A DNA stretch of 64,000 nt from the NCBI GenBank assembly GCA_900555835.1, contig USMK01000001.1, positions 27,842-91,841 of the forward strand. The letters are read 5' to 3'. Under the pieces are notes generated by a model. It did no database searches. It was not told where the DNA came from and worked only from the letters and a program-made list of their open reading frames with translations. Below are positions 9,483 to 19,298 of this stretch, piece by piece; positions within the stretch are counted from its first letter, which is position 1; each line of letters opens with the position of its first letter. The position numbers were made by a program, and so were the translations under genes. The stretch comes from an uncultured Clostridium sp. GTDB taxonomy: Bacteria > Bacillota > Clostridia > TANB77 > CAG-508.

Positions 9483-9684
9483 ATGGAAAAGTTACAAGCT
9501 ATGATCGAGCAATATAACAGAGTCTTTGATGAAATGGGCAATGTTAAGGCTTGCGGTCGTGAGGAATGTAAAAATTTGATAAATATGTGTAAGATGGAAG
9601 AACCTCTTACTGATTTTGGAAATCCAATAACTGGAATGATGAATGTTGAAAATATTAAGAAATTTCGGAAAAAGAATTTTTTAA
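9483..9684 (+). CDS. Small conserved-looking protein; CGG shift at 9666
   Basis: A strong AGGAGGG site precedes the ATG at 9483. The protein has Cys residues in KACGREECKNLINMCKMEE and no membrane span; no family is recognised. Codon 62 is CGG (9666-9668) near the end. Read without a shift it ends FRKKNFLRV at 9692. With the C skipped it ends FGKRIF with TAA at 9682-9684, 66 residues, just clear of the terminator. Both ends are possible here; the shifted one is preferred only by analogy with the other CGG sites. Confidence 0.6.
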
Positions 9685-9692
9685 GAGTCTAA

Positions 9693-9720
9693 AAAAAGGC
9701 GGAGCTTTTCCGCCTTTTTT
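9693..9720 (+). terminator. Rho-independent terminator
   Basis: GGCGGA (9698-9703), a short loop, TCCGCC (9709-9714), then six T. It ends the small gene at 9483. Confidence 0.85.
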
Positions 9721-9756
9721 GAAATATTGTAAAATATAATAGAAAGGTAGAAATAT

Positions 9757-10887
9757 ATGAATTTAGATAAGGAAAATACAAAGAAAATTATATTAATAGT
9801 AGCAATTGGAATTATTATTTATTTAGGCCTTCAAAATTTAAGCAATATACTTGGAAGTTTTCAAGGACTACTTAAAATTTTAAATCCATTTATTTTAGGG
9901 GCTTGTATGGCTTTTGTACTTAATGTTGTTGTTAATTTAATAGAAACTAAATGGATTAAAAACAAAAAGAAAAACAAAATAATAAGAAGAATAAAAAGAC
10001 CACTTTCAATTTTTCTAGCAATGTTAATATTGTTTGCAGTAATATTTTTTGTAATATTTCTAGTAATACCAGGGTTAATAGACACAATAGATTCTATAAA
10101 AACATACATACCAGGTATTGCTACTAATGTGCAAAATTGGCTATATGATATGACAAATCAATATCCGCAAATAAATGATACAATTAAAAATATAAATATC
10201 GACTGGAATAATTTGGACGACGAAACAATGAAATTGCTACAAAGTTGGGCTGGAACGATATTAAGTTCCTCTATAAATATTTTAGCAGCTATATTTTCAG
10301 GTGTTGCTAATTTGGTAATTGGACTAATTTTTGCTGTATACATATTATTACAAAAAGAGAAGTTGGGAATGCAATTTAGAAAAATAATGCAGGCATATAT
10401 GAAACCAGAACTAATGGAAAAAACATTAAAAATATTTAAAGTAACCAATTCTGCATTTACAAAATTTATAACAGGACAAGTAACAGAGGCTTGTATTTTA
10501 GGATTTTTATGTTTCTTAGGTATGGTTGTATTAGGAATGCCATATGCACTTACTATTGCTGTGCTAATAGGATTTACTGCTTTAATACCAATTTTTGGAG
10601 CTTTTATAGGAGCTGGAATAGGAGCTTTGCTAATTGCGGTTCAAAGTCCAATGTTGGCACTTGGGTTTATAGTGTTTATAATTATTTTACAACAAATAGA
10701 AGGAAACATTATCTATCCAAAGGTTGTGGGTAATTCAGTAGGATTGCCAGGAATTTGGGTAATGGTAGCAGTAACAGTTGGTGGTTCACTATGGGGAATT
10801 ACAGGAATTGCGGTGAGTGTGCCAATTGCTTCAATTTTATATGCTCTTTTAAGAGAAGATGTTAATAATAGAATATTAGAACAATAA
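9757..10887 (+). CDS. AI-2E family transporter (PerM/YdiK type)
   Basis: A 376-residue membrane protein with seven or eight hydrophobic segments, a basic stretch at residues 67-85 (KNKKKNKIIRRIKRP), and the C-terminal block FTALIPIFGAFIGAGIGA followed by QQIEGNIIYPKVVG, a signature of the AI-2E/PF01594 family. Members export diverse small molecules, and the substrate is unknown here. Monocistronic between two terminators. Confidence 0.9.
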   Translation: MNLDKENTKKIILIVAIGIIIYLGLQNLSNILGSFQGLLKILNPFILGACMAFVLNVVVNLIETKWIKNKKKNKIIRRIKRPLSIFLAMLILFAVIFFVIFLVIPGLIDTIDSIKTYIPGIATNVQNWLYDMTNQYPQINDTIKNINIDWNNLDDETMKLLQSWAGTILSSSINILAAIFSGVANLVIGLIFAVYILLQKEKLGMQFRKIMQAYMKPELMEKTLKIFKVTNSAFTKFITGQVTEACILGFLCFLGMVVLGMPYALTIAVLIGFTALIPIFGAFIGAGIGALLIAVQSPMLALGFIVFIIILQQIEGNIIYPKVVGNSVGLPGIWVMVAVTVGGSLWGITGIAVSVPIASILYALLREDVNNRILEQ

Positions 10888-10932
10888 TAAAAAATAGTAT
10901 AGAATACCATATAAGTAAAATGTATCACATAT

Positions 10933-10978
10933 AAAAAGCAAGAATATATTATAATTTTAGCATATTCTTGCTTTTTTA
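10933..10978 (+). terminator. Rho-independent terminator
   Basis: AAAAAGCAAGAATAT pairs with ATATTCTTGCTTTTT around an AT-rich loop, followed by a T run. It lies behind the AI-2E gene. Confidence 0.85.
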
Positions 10979-11094
10979 TATGTATAATAATATACAGCTA
11001 AATTCTAAGTTTTTTTGTAAAAATAGTTGATTATTTTAGCATTTTAGGATAAAATTAGAAAAGATTTATGAAAGATTATTTTAGGAGGAAGAAA

Positions 11095-11754
11095 TTGATA
11101 ACATTAGATGATGTAAAAAATAATTTTGAAGTTAAACAACTTGTTGAAGGAGCACAGCAACAGCTTGATGCTTTGGGATATACAGAACATTCTGTAAGAC
11201 ATATTTCAATAGTGTCTAAAAGGGCAGGAGATATTTTGCAAACATTAGGGTATGACGAAAAGAAGGTTGAACTGGCAAGAATTGCTGGCTATTTACACGA
11301 TATAGGGAATTGTATAAACAGAGTAGATCATGCTCATTCAGGAGCAATTTTAGCTTACAATATATTAAAAGAAATGGGAATGCCTGTTGAAGATTGTGTA
11401 CAGATTTTAATGGCGATTGGAAATCACGACGAAAATACAGGGAATTCTGTAAGCGAAATATCAGCTGCATTAATACTTGCTGATAAATCTGATGTGCATA
11501 GAAGTCGAGTAAGAAACCAAAACTTAGCAAGCTTTGACATTCACGATAAAGTAAATTATGCTGTTACAAAATCAGATTTAATTATAAGTAGTGAAAACAG
11601 AAAAGTAACACTTGATTTAACAATAGACACATCAATTTGCCCAATGCTTGATTATTTCGAAATTTTTATGGAAAGAACAATGATGAGCAAATATGCTGCT
11701 AAATTCTTAAATATATGGTTTGAGTTAATAATAAATGATACTAAATTATTGTAA
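11095..11754 (+). CDS. HD-domain phosphohydrolase
   Basis: HD superfamily metal-dependent phosphohydrolase of 219 residues. Motifs: H in EHSVRHISIV, HD in GYLHDIGNCINRVDHAHSGA, H in IGNHDE and D in LILADKSDVHRSR. The start is taken as TTG 11095 because AGGAGG (11083-11088) sits six bases before it; an in-frame ATG at 11068 precedes that site. It is followed by secD and secF in the same direction. The substrate is unknown. Confidence 0.82.
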   Translation: MITLDDVKNNFEVKQLVEGAQQQLDALGYTEHSVRHISIVSKRAGDILQTLGYDEKKVELARIAGYLHDIGNCINRVDHAHSGAILAYNILKEMGMPVEDCVQILMAIGNHDENTGNSVSEISAALILADKSDVHRSRVRNQNLASFDIHDKVNYAVTKSDLIISSENRKVTLDLTIDTSICPMLDYFEIFMERTMMSKYAAKFLNIWFELIINDTKLL

Positions 11755-11781
11755 TTAAAAGTATAACTAGGAGGAATTAAA

Positions 11782-13131
11782 GTGAAAAAAAACAATGGAT
11801 TAAAATTAACAATATTAGTGATTTGCATAATTTTAATATCACTAATATCTTTTGTAGGAATTTACAAACTACAAGGTGGTAATATAAAAAACATTATGCC
11901 AGAATATACCACTTCAAAAGAATTAAATGGAACAAGATTGATAACTTTTAAAGTAGACACATCAAATAAAGAAGATAGCAAAACAACAGCAACAACAGAT
12001 GGTTCAGAGGACGAAAATACAGAAAAAACACCTGTAAATAGTCAAGAGGTTTTAACAGAAGAAAATTACGAATTAGCCAAAAACATAATGAAAAAAAGAC
12101 TAGACCAATTTAATATAATAAACTATGATTTAAGAGTAGATAAAACAACAGGAACAATAGCACTAGAAGTTGGCGAAGATGGTCAAATAGACGATATTCT
12201 TGCATATTTATTATCACAAGGTAACTTTACAATAACAGACACAGATTCAGGAGAAGTTTTATTAGATAATTCAAAAATAAAAGAAACAAAAACAATGTAC
12301 TATAATGGTACATCTGGAACAAATGTATATTTAGACATCATATTTAATGATGAAGGAAAAACAAAATTAGAAGAAATTTCTAAAACATATGTAGAAACAA
12401 AAGACGATGAAGGAAATTCTACAAAGAAAACAATTACAATAAAATTAGACGACGAAACAATAACAACAACATATTTTGGACAAACTATGTCAAATGGTGA
12501 ATTACCATTAACAGTAGGATCTGCTTCAAATGATTCAAACACAATAAAGAATTATTTAGTCCAAGCTGGCGAACTTGCAATAGTTCTAAACAATGGAATA
12601 AATCCAATTGCATACACAATAGGAACAAACGAATATGTTGCACCAATTATAACACCAGATACATTAAACAAAATAATAATATCAGCACTTGTTGTTTTAG
12701 CTGTTATGATTGTATATTTAGTAATTAGATATAAAACATTAGGAATAATATCAGCACTTTCTATGGTGGGCTATATAGCACTTTACTTAATTACAGTAAG
12801 ATTTACAGACACAATAATTTCATTAGAGGCAATAGCTGCAATTGCAATTAGCATTTTACTTGAATTTGTATTTGTACAAGCAATAGCAAAGGCAATTAAG
12901 AAAGACTCTGCAAATGCTACAAAAACAATAAATAAAGAATTGATAAAAAATATATCAGTACAAGCTCCTCTATATATAATGGCAATAGTATTTGTATTTG
13001 TAGAATGGGAAACAATTAAAAGCTTTGGACTAGCATTGTTCTGGGGACTAATAGTTTCACTTGTTTACAACTTAATAATAACAAAATACACCTTTATACA
13101 AAAAGCCAATATGATGGAAGCAAAGAAATAG
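11782..13131 (+). CDS. secD: Protein translocase subunit SecD
   Basis: A 449-residue SecD with GTG start and AGGAGG site. It has one N-terminal span (residues 9-30), a large extracytoplasmic domain rich in Thr and Asp containing the P1-type repeats (MKKRLDQFNI, ALEVGEDGQIDDILAYLLSQG), then a C-terminal block of about five spans. It works with SecF at SecYEG using the proton motive force. The SecF gene begins 12 bases downstream. Somewhat shorter than many SecD proteins; no in-frame CGG. Confidence 0.85.
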   Translation: MKKNNGLKLTILVICIILISLISFVGIYKLQGGNIKNIMPEYTTSKELNGTRLITFKVDTSNKEDSKTTATTDGSEDENTEKTPVNSQEVLTEENYELAKNIMKKRLDQFNIINYDLRVDKTTGTIALEVGEDGQIDDILAYLLSQGNFTITDTDSGEVLLDNSKIKETKTMYYNGTSGTNVYLDIIFNDEGKTKLEEISKTYVETKDDEGNSTKKTITIKLDDETITTTYFGQTMSNGELPLTVGSASNDSNTIKNYLVQAGELAIVLNNGINPIAYTIGTNEYVAPIITPDTLNKIIISALVVLAVMIVYLVIRYKTLGIISALSMVGYIALYLITVRFTDTIISLEAIAAIAISILLEFVFVQAIAKAIKKDSANATKTINKELIKNISVQAPLYIMAIVFVFVEWETIKSFGLALFWGLIVSLVYNLIITKYTFIQKANMMEAKK

Positions 13132-13143
13132 GAGGAGAGATAA

Positions 13144-13803
13144 ATGAAAAAGAAAATATTATATGGAATAATGGCAGTTGTAATTTTAATAGGAATTATA
13201 ATGTTCTTTGTACATGGATTTAATATAGGAAATGTATATGGAGATTACACTAAATTAGGATTTTATAATGAAAACGGAGTAAACCAAGAAGAATTATCAG
13301 AACTTGTAAAAGAATGCTTCCCAGACAAAGAGGCTGTTTATCAAGATGTAGAATACTTTGGAGAAATGGTATTGATAACACTTCCAACAGTAAGTGATGA
13401 TGAAATAAACAATTTTGTATCAAAAGTAAATGAGAAATATTCATTAGAATACACCAAAGACGATTTAGATGTTATTACTATGCCAAGTGCAAACTTTAAT
13501 GAAATAATAAAACCATATGTATTGCCAGTTGCATTATCAATTGCAATATCATTAGTATATATAGGTATTAGATACCATTCACTTGGAATAATAAAACAAG
13601 TATGTAAAACAATACTAGCAATATTAGTAGTAGAAGTCTTAATCCTAAGCATCTACCTAATATTCAACCTACCAATAGACCTAAGCATAGTACCAACAAC
13701 CCTAATCGGACTAGGAATAGCATTACTATACACAACCAGCACAAACAACGAATTGCTAGAACAAAAGAAAGCAAAAGAAGAGGAAGAAGAAGAAAATAAA
13801 TAA
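13144..13803 (+). CDS. secF: Protein translocase subunit SecF (short)
   Basis: A 219-residue membrane protein directly after secD with AGGAGGAG at 13131-13138. One N-terminal span, a small outer domain and about four C-terminal spans, ending in an acidic EEEEEENK-type tail. The length is below typical SecF (about 300), and the family motifs are weak. The call rests largely on topology and the secD neighbour. Confidence 0.72.
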   Translation: MKKKILYGIMAVVILIGIIMFFVHGFNIGNVYGDYTKLGFYNENGVNQEELSELVKECFPDKEAVYQDVEYFGEMVLITLPTVSDDEINNFVSKVNEKYSLEYTKDDLDVITMPSANFNEIIKPYVLPVALSIAISLVYIGIRYHSLGIIKQVCKTILAILVVEVLILSIYLIFNLPIDLSIVPTTLIGLGIALLYTTSTNNELLEQKKAKEEEEEENK

Positions 13804-13805
13804 AC

Positions 13806-13846
13806 ACAAAAATAACCTTAATATTTTATATTAAGGCTATTTTTAG
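13806..13846 (+). terminator. Rho-independent terminator after secF
   Basis: CCTTAATAT pairs with ATATTAAGG, flanked by A and T runs (TATTTTT at the 3' side). Confidence 0.85.
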
Positions 13847-13869
13847 TGTAAGAAGAAAAAGGGGAAAAC

Positions 13870-14644
13870 ATGTCTAATATAAAGAAAAAGTTTATTATAA
13901 TGACTATAATAGTAGTATGTTTAATTATAGGAATTACATATTGGATATATGAGAATAGTGGAAGCACCCTAGTTTATGAAAGAAAATTAGACAATAATAT
14001 GTCTGCAACTAAAAAGGCTGTTATAGTTAAGGTATTACCTAATGCTTTGTGGGTTATGGAACCTGAAAATTATGACGATTTAATAGAAGTTACATATTCT
14101 GAGGAAAATAATTCAAAATTTAAACAAGGACAGGAAATTCTAATATATTATAATAAAGAAGGGCAATTGGATAAAAGCTTGAAAATTTTGATTATGAATG
14201 TTGGAAAAATAGAGAGTTTAAAAGAAAAAAGTGAAGTGGAAATACCTAAGAATATGATAATTGCTTGTTATAATTCAAAAGATAATATAGAAGTATATGA
14301 TATGGCCATAACTAATAAAAAACTAGAATATAAAATTAAGGACACCAATGATTATAAATATGAGATTTCCGAAAGTTATGAAATATATAAAATAGAGACC
14401 AAAGAACAGAATGAAAATAAAGAACAGATTTCTTATAATAACAAAATACAAAAAACAAAAGAAAAAGAAAATATAACAAGCTATAATTATGATTTGGGAA
14501 TGCTAGAAGAACGGAAAATATCAATTTATAACTTATGATAAAACCTTAGAAAAATGGCAACATCAGCTATCTGGATTTAAAATAATAATTGACTTTTCTG
14601 TTGATAAAGAAGGAAACGTAACTGATTTTAAGTTAAAGTATTAA
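13870..14644 (+). CDS. Single-span membrane protein, function unknown; CGG shift at 14512
   Basis: 257 residues after one +1 shift. A signal-anchor at residues 8-26 (IIMTIIVVCLIIGITYWIY) is followed by a hydrophilic domain. Codon 215 is CGG (14512-14514) in GAA GAA CGG AAA; unshifted, the frame ends after eight more codons. With the C skipped it reads GKYQFITYDKTLEKWQHQLSG and ends VDKEGNVTDFKLKY with TAA at 14642-14644, which reads like a genuine globular C-terminus. The N-terminal anchor resembles that of the next gene, suggesting distant paralogues. No known family. Confidence 0.75.
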
Positions 14645-14676
14645 GAAGAGAACTTAGTAATAGAGGGAGATTTTAT

Positions 14677-15147
14677 ATGAGAAGAAATCTGGTAATAATT
14701 ATTATATTAGTAGTATGTTTAATTATAGGAATTACATGGATGTGGACTAAAAAAGCGGAAGAAAAAATAGAGAGTAGTAAATCATTTGAAATACATTTTA
14801 CGGTTGATAATTCTTTAAAGGAAAATAAGATTATAAGCAAGGATGAAATGGATTTATATGATTATGATATATATGAATATGGCGGAAATGCTAATATAAC
14901 AATTGAGGGAATTACATACTCATTGCAAGAAGCTATAAAAAATGAGAAAATAACTGTGTCTGAAATCTTAAACCAAGCTAAAAAGGATGAAGAAGAAGAG
15001 AAAATACAAGTCGAACAATATTTAGATGGAGGTTCAATAATATATAAGTATTCTACATATAATATAATAAAATGTAATACTCTAAACGGAAATCAAGATT
15101 TATATATATGTTCGCCGGGAACAGATTTAGCAGATATTAAACAATAA
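14677..15147 (+). CDS. Small single-span membrane protein, function unknown
   Basis: A 156-residue protein with an N-terminal anchor (VIIIILVVCLIIGITWMW) almost identical in its core to that of the preceding gene, followed by a hydrophilic domain ending near CSPGTDLADIKQ. AGAGGGAG site at 14662-14669. No family recognised; probably exposed outside the membrane. The CCG GGA near the end shows CGG out of frame only. Confidence 0.7.
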   Translation: MRRNLVIIIILVVCLIIGITWMWTKKAEEKIESSKSFEIHFTVDNSLKENKIISKDEMDLYDYDIYEYGGNANITIEGITYSLQEAIKNEKITVSEILNQAKKDEEEEKIQVEQYLDGGSIIYKYSTYNIIKCNTLNGNQDLYICSPGTDLADIKQ

Positions 15148-15158
15148 ATAAATTAACA

Positions 15159-15199
15159 TAAAAAAAGAATCTTAATATTATATATTAGGGTTCTTTTTT
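15159..15199 (+). terminator. Rho-independent terminator
   Basis: AAAAAAGAATCTTAATAT pairs (one G-T) with ATATTAGGGTTCTTTTTT, ending the two-gene unit 13870-15147. Confidence 0.85.
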
Positions 15200-15217
15200 A
15201 TGGGGTGTGGTTTGGAT

Positions 15218-15553
15218 ATGAAAATTTTGAGTAGAATTAGGAGAATAATTTGTTTTAGAACATCGGGAAATGAGATATCATATAGTGAGGCTATGAAGAT
15301 ACGAAAGGAATGCGAAAATTCAGTTTTGCTGGATGTTAGAAGTAGGCAGGAGTATGACGAGGGGCATTTGCCTGGAGCTATTTGTATTCCTGTGTATGAG
15401 CTGGCTAGCAATGTCACGAAAATAATAACAGATAGGGATGCTGTAATTATTTGTTATTGTCAATGCGGAAGTAGGAGCAGGAAAGCTAGCAAAATTTTGG
15501 ACGATTTGTGTTATTCAAATGTGTATATAATAAAAGGTGGACTAAATGGCTAA
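15218..15553 (+). CDS. Rhodanese-like sulfurtransferase
   Basis: A 111-residue single rhodanese domain: LLDVRSRQEYDEGHLPGAICIP in the middle and the active-site loop YCQCGSRSRKAS, where the first Cys aligns with the catalytic residue of CxxGxRS. It ends IIKGGLNG. The ATG at 15218 is chosen because the earlier in-frame ATG at 15200 lies in the terminator tail. It converges with the ytxC-like gene, overlapping it by four bases. Confidence 0.8.
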   Translation: MKILSRIRRIICFRTSGNEISYSEAMKIRKECENSVLLDVRSRQEYDEGHLPGAICIPVYELASNVTKIITDRDAVIICYCQCGSRSRKASKILDDLCYSNVYIIKGGLNG

Positions 15554-16413
15554 TTATTCTTTTTTAAAATATCATTTGCCTTGTAAAAATTGCAAATATT
15601 GCAGTCAAGGCAAATGATTATTCTTTTGCCAAAAATCGCGCACAAAGTATCCAAAAATTCGGTTCCTTTTCCGTTGTTTAACAGATGAATATGAATTTTT
15701 TTAGGCAAAATATTAAGCAAAGTGTTTAGACAATAATCATTTGAAGAAAATGTAATATCAGAAAGATATTTTGCATTTGCAATTGATTTATCTATATGAA
15801 TTATATTCTTTTTTTCATCTAATAATAATGAATCATCAGCAAAGTAAATTAAATGAACTTCTTTTACCATAGAAGGAGTAGTATTTACATATGACTGTAA
15901 TAATTCTATAAATTCATTATATTCCTTTTTTATAGTAAAATTATTAACAGATTCAGAGATAATGTCAGTTAAAATCATAGAATATTCACGTAGTCTAAAA
16001 TTAACAAAACCGTCTAAAATCATAGCTTTGTTGCTTTTTACATAATTATAGCAAATATGGTATAAAGTATTTAATCTTGAACTACGTAGCATATCACTTT
16101 CAGAAATTAATTCTTTGGCAATATCAAAAATATCACTTTTTTCACCATCACTAAAATAAAAGTAATCGTAATTAATAAGATTATTTAAAATTTTATCTTC
16201 ATAAAATTTTAAAATAGTATGTTGAATAAGGCTGGAAACATAAGAATAGAAGCAAGTTTCGTCTTTTCCAACATAATGAATAATAACATTATTATAAATT
16301 TTAAATTTATTTCTAGATAAATAAAAATTATTAGGAGTATCGCACTTAAAATTTGCAAGTAGATAATCTAAAATATTCTTATTATTGGTTTTAATACAAA
16401 AAGACTTAATCAT
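15550..16413 (-). CDS. ytxC: YtxC-like putative sporulation protein
   Basis: A 287-residue soluble protein resembling the YtxC family found in spore-forming Firmicutes: an N-terminal alpha/beta part, then the helical segment containing ILDGFVNFRLREY, which is the most conserved part of that family. The function is not established. An AGGAGT site lies before the ATG. Its presence argues for a sporulating ancestry. No in-frame CGG, although CCG occurs out of frame. Confidence 0.7.
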   Translation of the reverse strand: MIKSFCIKTNNKNILDYLLANFKCDTPNNFYLSRNKFKIYNNVIIHYVGKDETCFYSYVSSLIQHTILKFYEDKILNNLINYDYFYFSDGEKSDIFDIAKELISESDMLRSSRLNTLYHICYNYVKSNKAMILDGFVNFRLREYSMILTDIISESVNNFTIKKEYNEFIELLQSYVNTTPSMVKEVHLIYFADDSLLLDEKKNIIHIDKSIANAKYLSDITFSSNDYCLNTLLNILPKKIHIHLLNNGKGTEFLDTLCAIFGKRIIICLDCNICNFYKANDILKKNN

Positions 16414-16583
16414 AATAACTCCTTCCGAAAATATACAATCATATTATCTACCAAAATAAACTAAGATATACATATTATATTATTCAACTATGCCCTAAAA
16501 CGCAATATGTCCGAATGAAAGTTGAAATTACTTATCCTTGGAGCTATGTGGGAAAAAATGTTTACATAATTGAAAAAACAGAA

Positions 16584-16660
16584 AAAAAGATGAATTGGGA
16601 CGGAGGAAAAAAAGCATTTTCGAAAAAATGTTTTTTTCTTCCGTCCCAATTCATCTTTTT
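16584..16660. repeat. 30-bp inverted repeat (palindromic element)
   Basis: Left arm 16584-16613 and right arm 16631-16660 match in 29 of 30 positions around a 17-base loop; the core is ATTGGGACGGAGG. Arms this long exceed a normal terminator, so it may be a mobile palindromic (MITE-like) element that also ends transcription of the GH57 gene. A GGGGACGGAG fragment at 63204-63213 is reminiscent but has no arm. Confidence 0.7.
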
Positions 16661-18251
16661 CTAGTAATAAATCATATAATCAATATCCGGAAAAATTTTG
16701 TCTTTTTCTTCAATCATTTTTAAGAAATCTTTATCAATTTCATTATTTTTTATTTGCTCGTATAGTTTGGTAAATCGACCAATGTGGTCTTTTATTCTGC
16801 GTTTTGCGTAGTCTACCATGGTTTGGTTTGTTATTATAAATAGCCAGTCACTGCTTTGGGCAAGTAGAAGTTCGCGAGCACATTGATTTAGTGCTGATTT
16901 TCTTAGCTTGTCCATTTCGTTTGGGAATAGGTGAGCAAGCTCTACCATTCTGTCTCCGGCTACGTGTAGGTGCTTATGTGCATAATCGTTTTCGTTATTT
17001 AGCCAAACTTCGCTGTATCCATTTTTACCCCAACTTGATATACAAGGTGTTGCGACTTGTATATTTGGAAACATATCAATATAATCACCGTGGAGTTATT
17101 AGTTTAAAATTACAGTCGTCATAATATACTTTTTTAAATAATATGTACAACCAATAAGGGCCTTCATACCACCAATGTCCGTACAATTCGGCATCATAAG
17201 GACATACAACAAGTGGTGGAACATCCATATTATCTGCTAAGAAATTGATTTGATTAACTCTGGAATCTAAGAAATGTCCAGCTTGCCTTTCAGCTGTATC
17301 CATTGCCCATCTAGGATTATAATAATCTTTGAAATCACTTTTTGATGTAATTCTGTAATATTTTATTCCTGTATGAACACGAACTCCATTTGATGCAATA
17401 TATGGTTTTATATAGTCATAGTCAGTTTCAAAACCAATATCTCTATAATATTCTCTATAATTGAAATCACCAGGGTAGCCTATAATTGAGCTCCAAACTT
17501 GTTTTGAAGATTCAATATCACGCCCAAATGCAACTACTCCACCAGGAGAAACAATTGGAGCAAATGTGCCATAAATGGGAGTTGGGTCTGCATACAAAAT
17601 TCCGTGTGACTCTGTTAATACATATTCTATTCCAAATTCACGTAGGTACTTGTCCGCTTGTGGAACATAGCCACATTCAGGAAGCCAAATACCACGAGGT
17701 TTTTTTCCAAAATATTTTTCATATGTTTGAACTCCTACTGCAATTTGTGCTCTTACTGTATGTTCATTTACATATAAAATAGGGAAGTAGCCATGAGTTG
17801 CTCCACAAGTAATAATTTCAAGAACTCCAATATCTTGAAAATACTTAAATCCATTTATTAAATTACAATTGTATATATCTTTAAATACATGCAAATCATT
17901 GGTGTATCTATCTAAATAATAATGAGAAAGTTTGTTTAATCTTTCGTCATAAGCAGTTCTTACAACTTCTTTTTCGCAAAGCTCAATATGTGTTTTTAAA
18001 TACTTAATATAGCGTTTTTGCAAAAGCTCGTTATCAAGCATAGAAAGAAGGGGAGGTGTAAGCGACATTGTAATTCTAAAATCCACATGCTCCTCTTCTA
18101 ATTTTTTAAAATTTAACAATAGTGGGATATAAGTTTCGGAAATTGCCTCAAAAAGCCATTGCTCCTCTAAGTAATCTTCGCTTTCTGGATGATATACGAA
18201 TGGCAAGTGAGCATGTAACACAAAACTTACATATCCTTTTATATTTTTCAT
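16661..18251 (-). CDS. GH57 1,4-alpha-glucan branching enzyme (DUF1957); CGG shift at 17090-17088
   Basis: 529 residues after one +1 shift. The GH57 part has HAHLPFVYHPE at residues 11-21, the catalytic-type WLPECGY, and CPYDAELYGHWWYEGP. Codon 388 is CGG followed directly by TGA, so without a shift the protein ends at ITPR. Skipping the C gives TPGDYIDMFPNIQVATP then SSWGKNGYSEVWLN, the conserved C-terminal domain of this family. The ATG at 18251 is chosen because MKNIKGYVSFVLHAH matches family N-termini. Upstream lies DUF4912; the glycosyltransferase at 23164 is the likely pathway partner. Confidence 0.92.
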
Positions 18252-18267
18252 AGCGGTCTCCTTTGTA

Positions 18268-19176
18268 TTATTTGAATATAGACGAAGAATTACCCATAAT
18301 CTTACTTGCTTCGTCGAAGTTCTCGTTTTTGTATATTTGTTTGTACATATCATAAATGTTGTATATTTTGCCTAAACGATTCATAAATGTTAATTTGGTA
18401 ATTGGCTTTTCAGATACAACATCTGTTTTTACATTTTTGAAATAAGCAACAGATTGCTCTTTTTCAAATAAAATGTGGTCATTTGGTGCTTCTATAACAT
18501 TAGAAGATGCAACATACATATAATTATTTGGAAGTTCAATTTCCTTAGAAATAGGGCGTCTGCCAAGTTCTATATTATACTCGCATTTTGGATCATTTAT
18601 ATGTAAGTACCAACTATTTGCAAAATCGTTTATATCAACTTCAAAAGAATAGTTCATTGTTTTGTTTGTTATGATTAAAACTGGTTTGGTTTCAGTAAAG
18701 AAATTTTCTCCATATGTTTCAATGTATTTTTGTCTGTCTTCGTCTGAAATATCCCAATAAACAAATAAAATTTCTGGCGTTTGAGCAAGAATTTTTACAA
18801 CTGTTTGATTGTATGTAAATGGTAAGTCATAGTATTCAGATTCTGCAAAATTTTGAACTAATGGTGTTTGTGATGTGATTTTATCATTTTCCGTTAGTTT
18901 TTTCTTTCTAGTAGAAGTTGTTTTTCTTGTTGGTTTAGAAGAAGTTGCTTTTGTAGTTTTTTTCGTAGTAGTTTTTTTAGATTTTGTAGTAACTTTTGAA
19001 GTAGAGGACTTCTTCGCTTTTTTCTCCTTAGTTTCATCAGCCTTTACACTAACCCTCTTACCTGATGCCTTCGTTTTTGCAACTATTTTTTGAGTCCTGG
19101 TAGTGTTCATTTTTGTAATGCCTTTTTTATTGGTAACTGGCATTTCGTCTTCACTTATTTTCCTATTATTTGCCAT
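18268..19176 (-). CDS. DUF4912 protein with Lys/Thr-rich N-terminal tail
   Basis: A 302-residue protein. Residues 20-105 are a low-complexity basic tail with repeated TKSKKTTTKKTTK units, reminiscent of histone H1-like tails. Residues 125-260 form the DUF4912 domain (YWDISDEDRQKYIETYG, then DINDFANSWYLHI). This domain commonly sits beside GH57 and glucan synthase genes in Clostridia, and here the GH57 gene follows by 16 bases. The function is unknown. The start has an AGGAGGAAAT site. Confidence 0.85.
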   Translation of the reverse strand: MANNRKISEDEMPVTNKKGITKMNTTRTQKIVAKTKASGKRVSVKADETKEKKAKKSSTSKVTTKSKKTTTKKTTKATSSKPTRKTTSTRKKKLTENDKITSQTPLVQNFAESEYYDLPFTYNQTVVKILAQTPEILFVYWDISDEDRQKYIETYGENFFTETKPVLIITNKTMNYSFEVDINDFANSWYLHINDPKCEYNIELGRRPISKEIELPNNYMYVASSNVIEAPNDHILFEKEQSVAYFKNVKTDVVSEKPITKLTFMNRLGKIYNIYDMYKQIYKNENFDEASKIMGNSSSIFK

Positions 19177-19298
19177 TATTTCCTCCTTGGTTTAATACCG
19201 TTTTCAATATTATACTAATACTATATCATTTTTAGTATTAAATCAATAGAAAAATTGAAAAAATTGAAAAAATTTTGAATAAAATTTTATACAACTAA

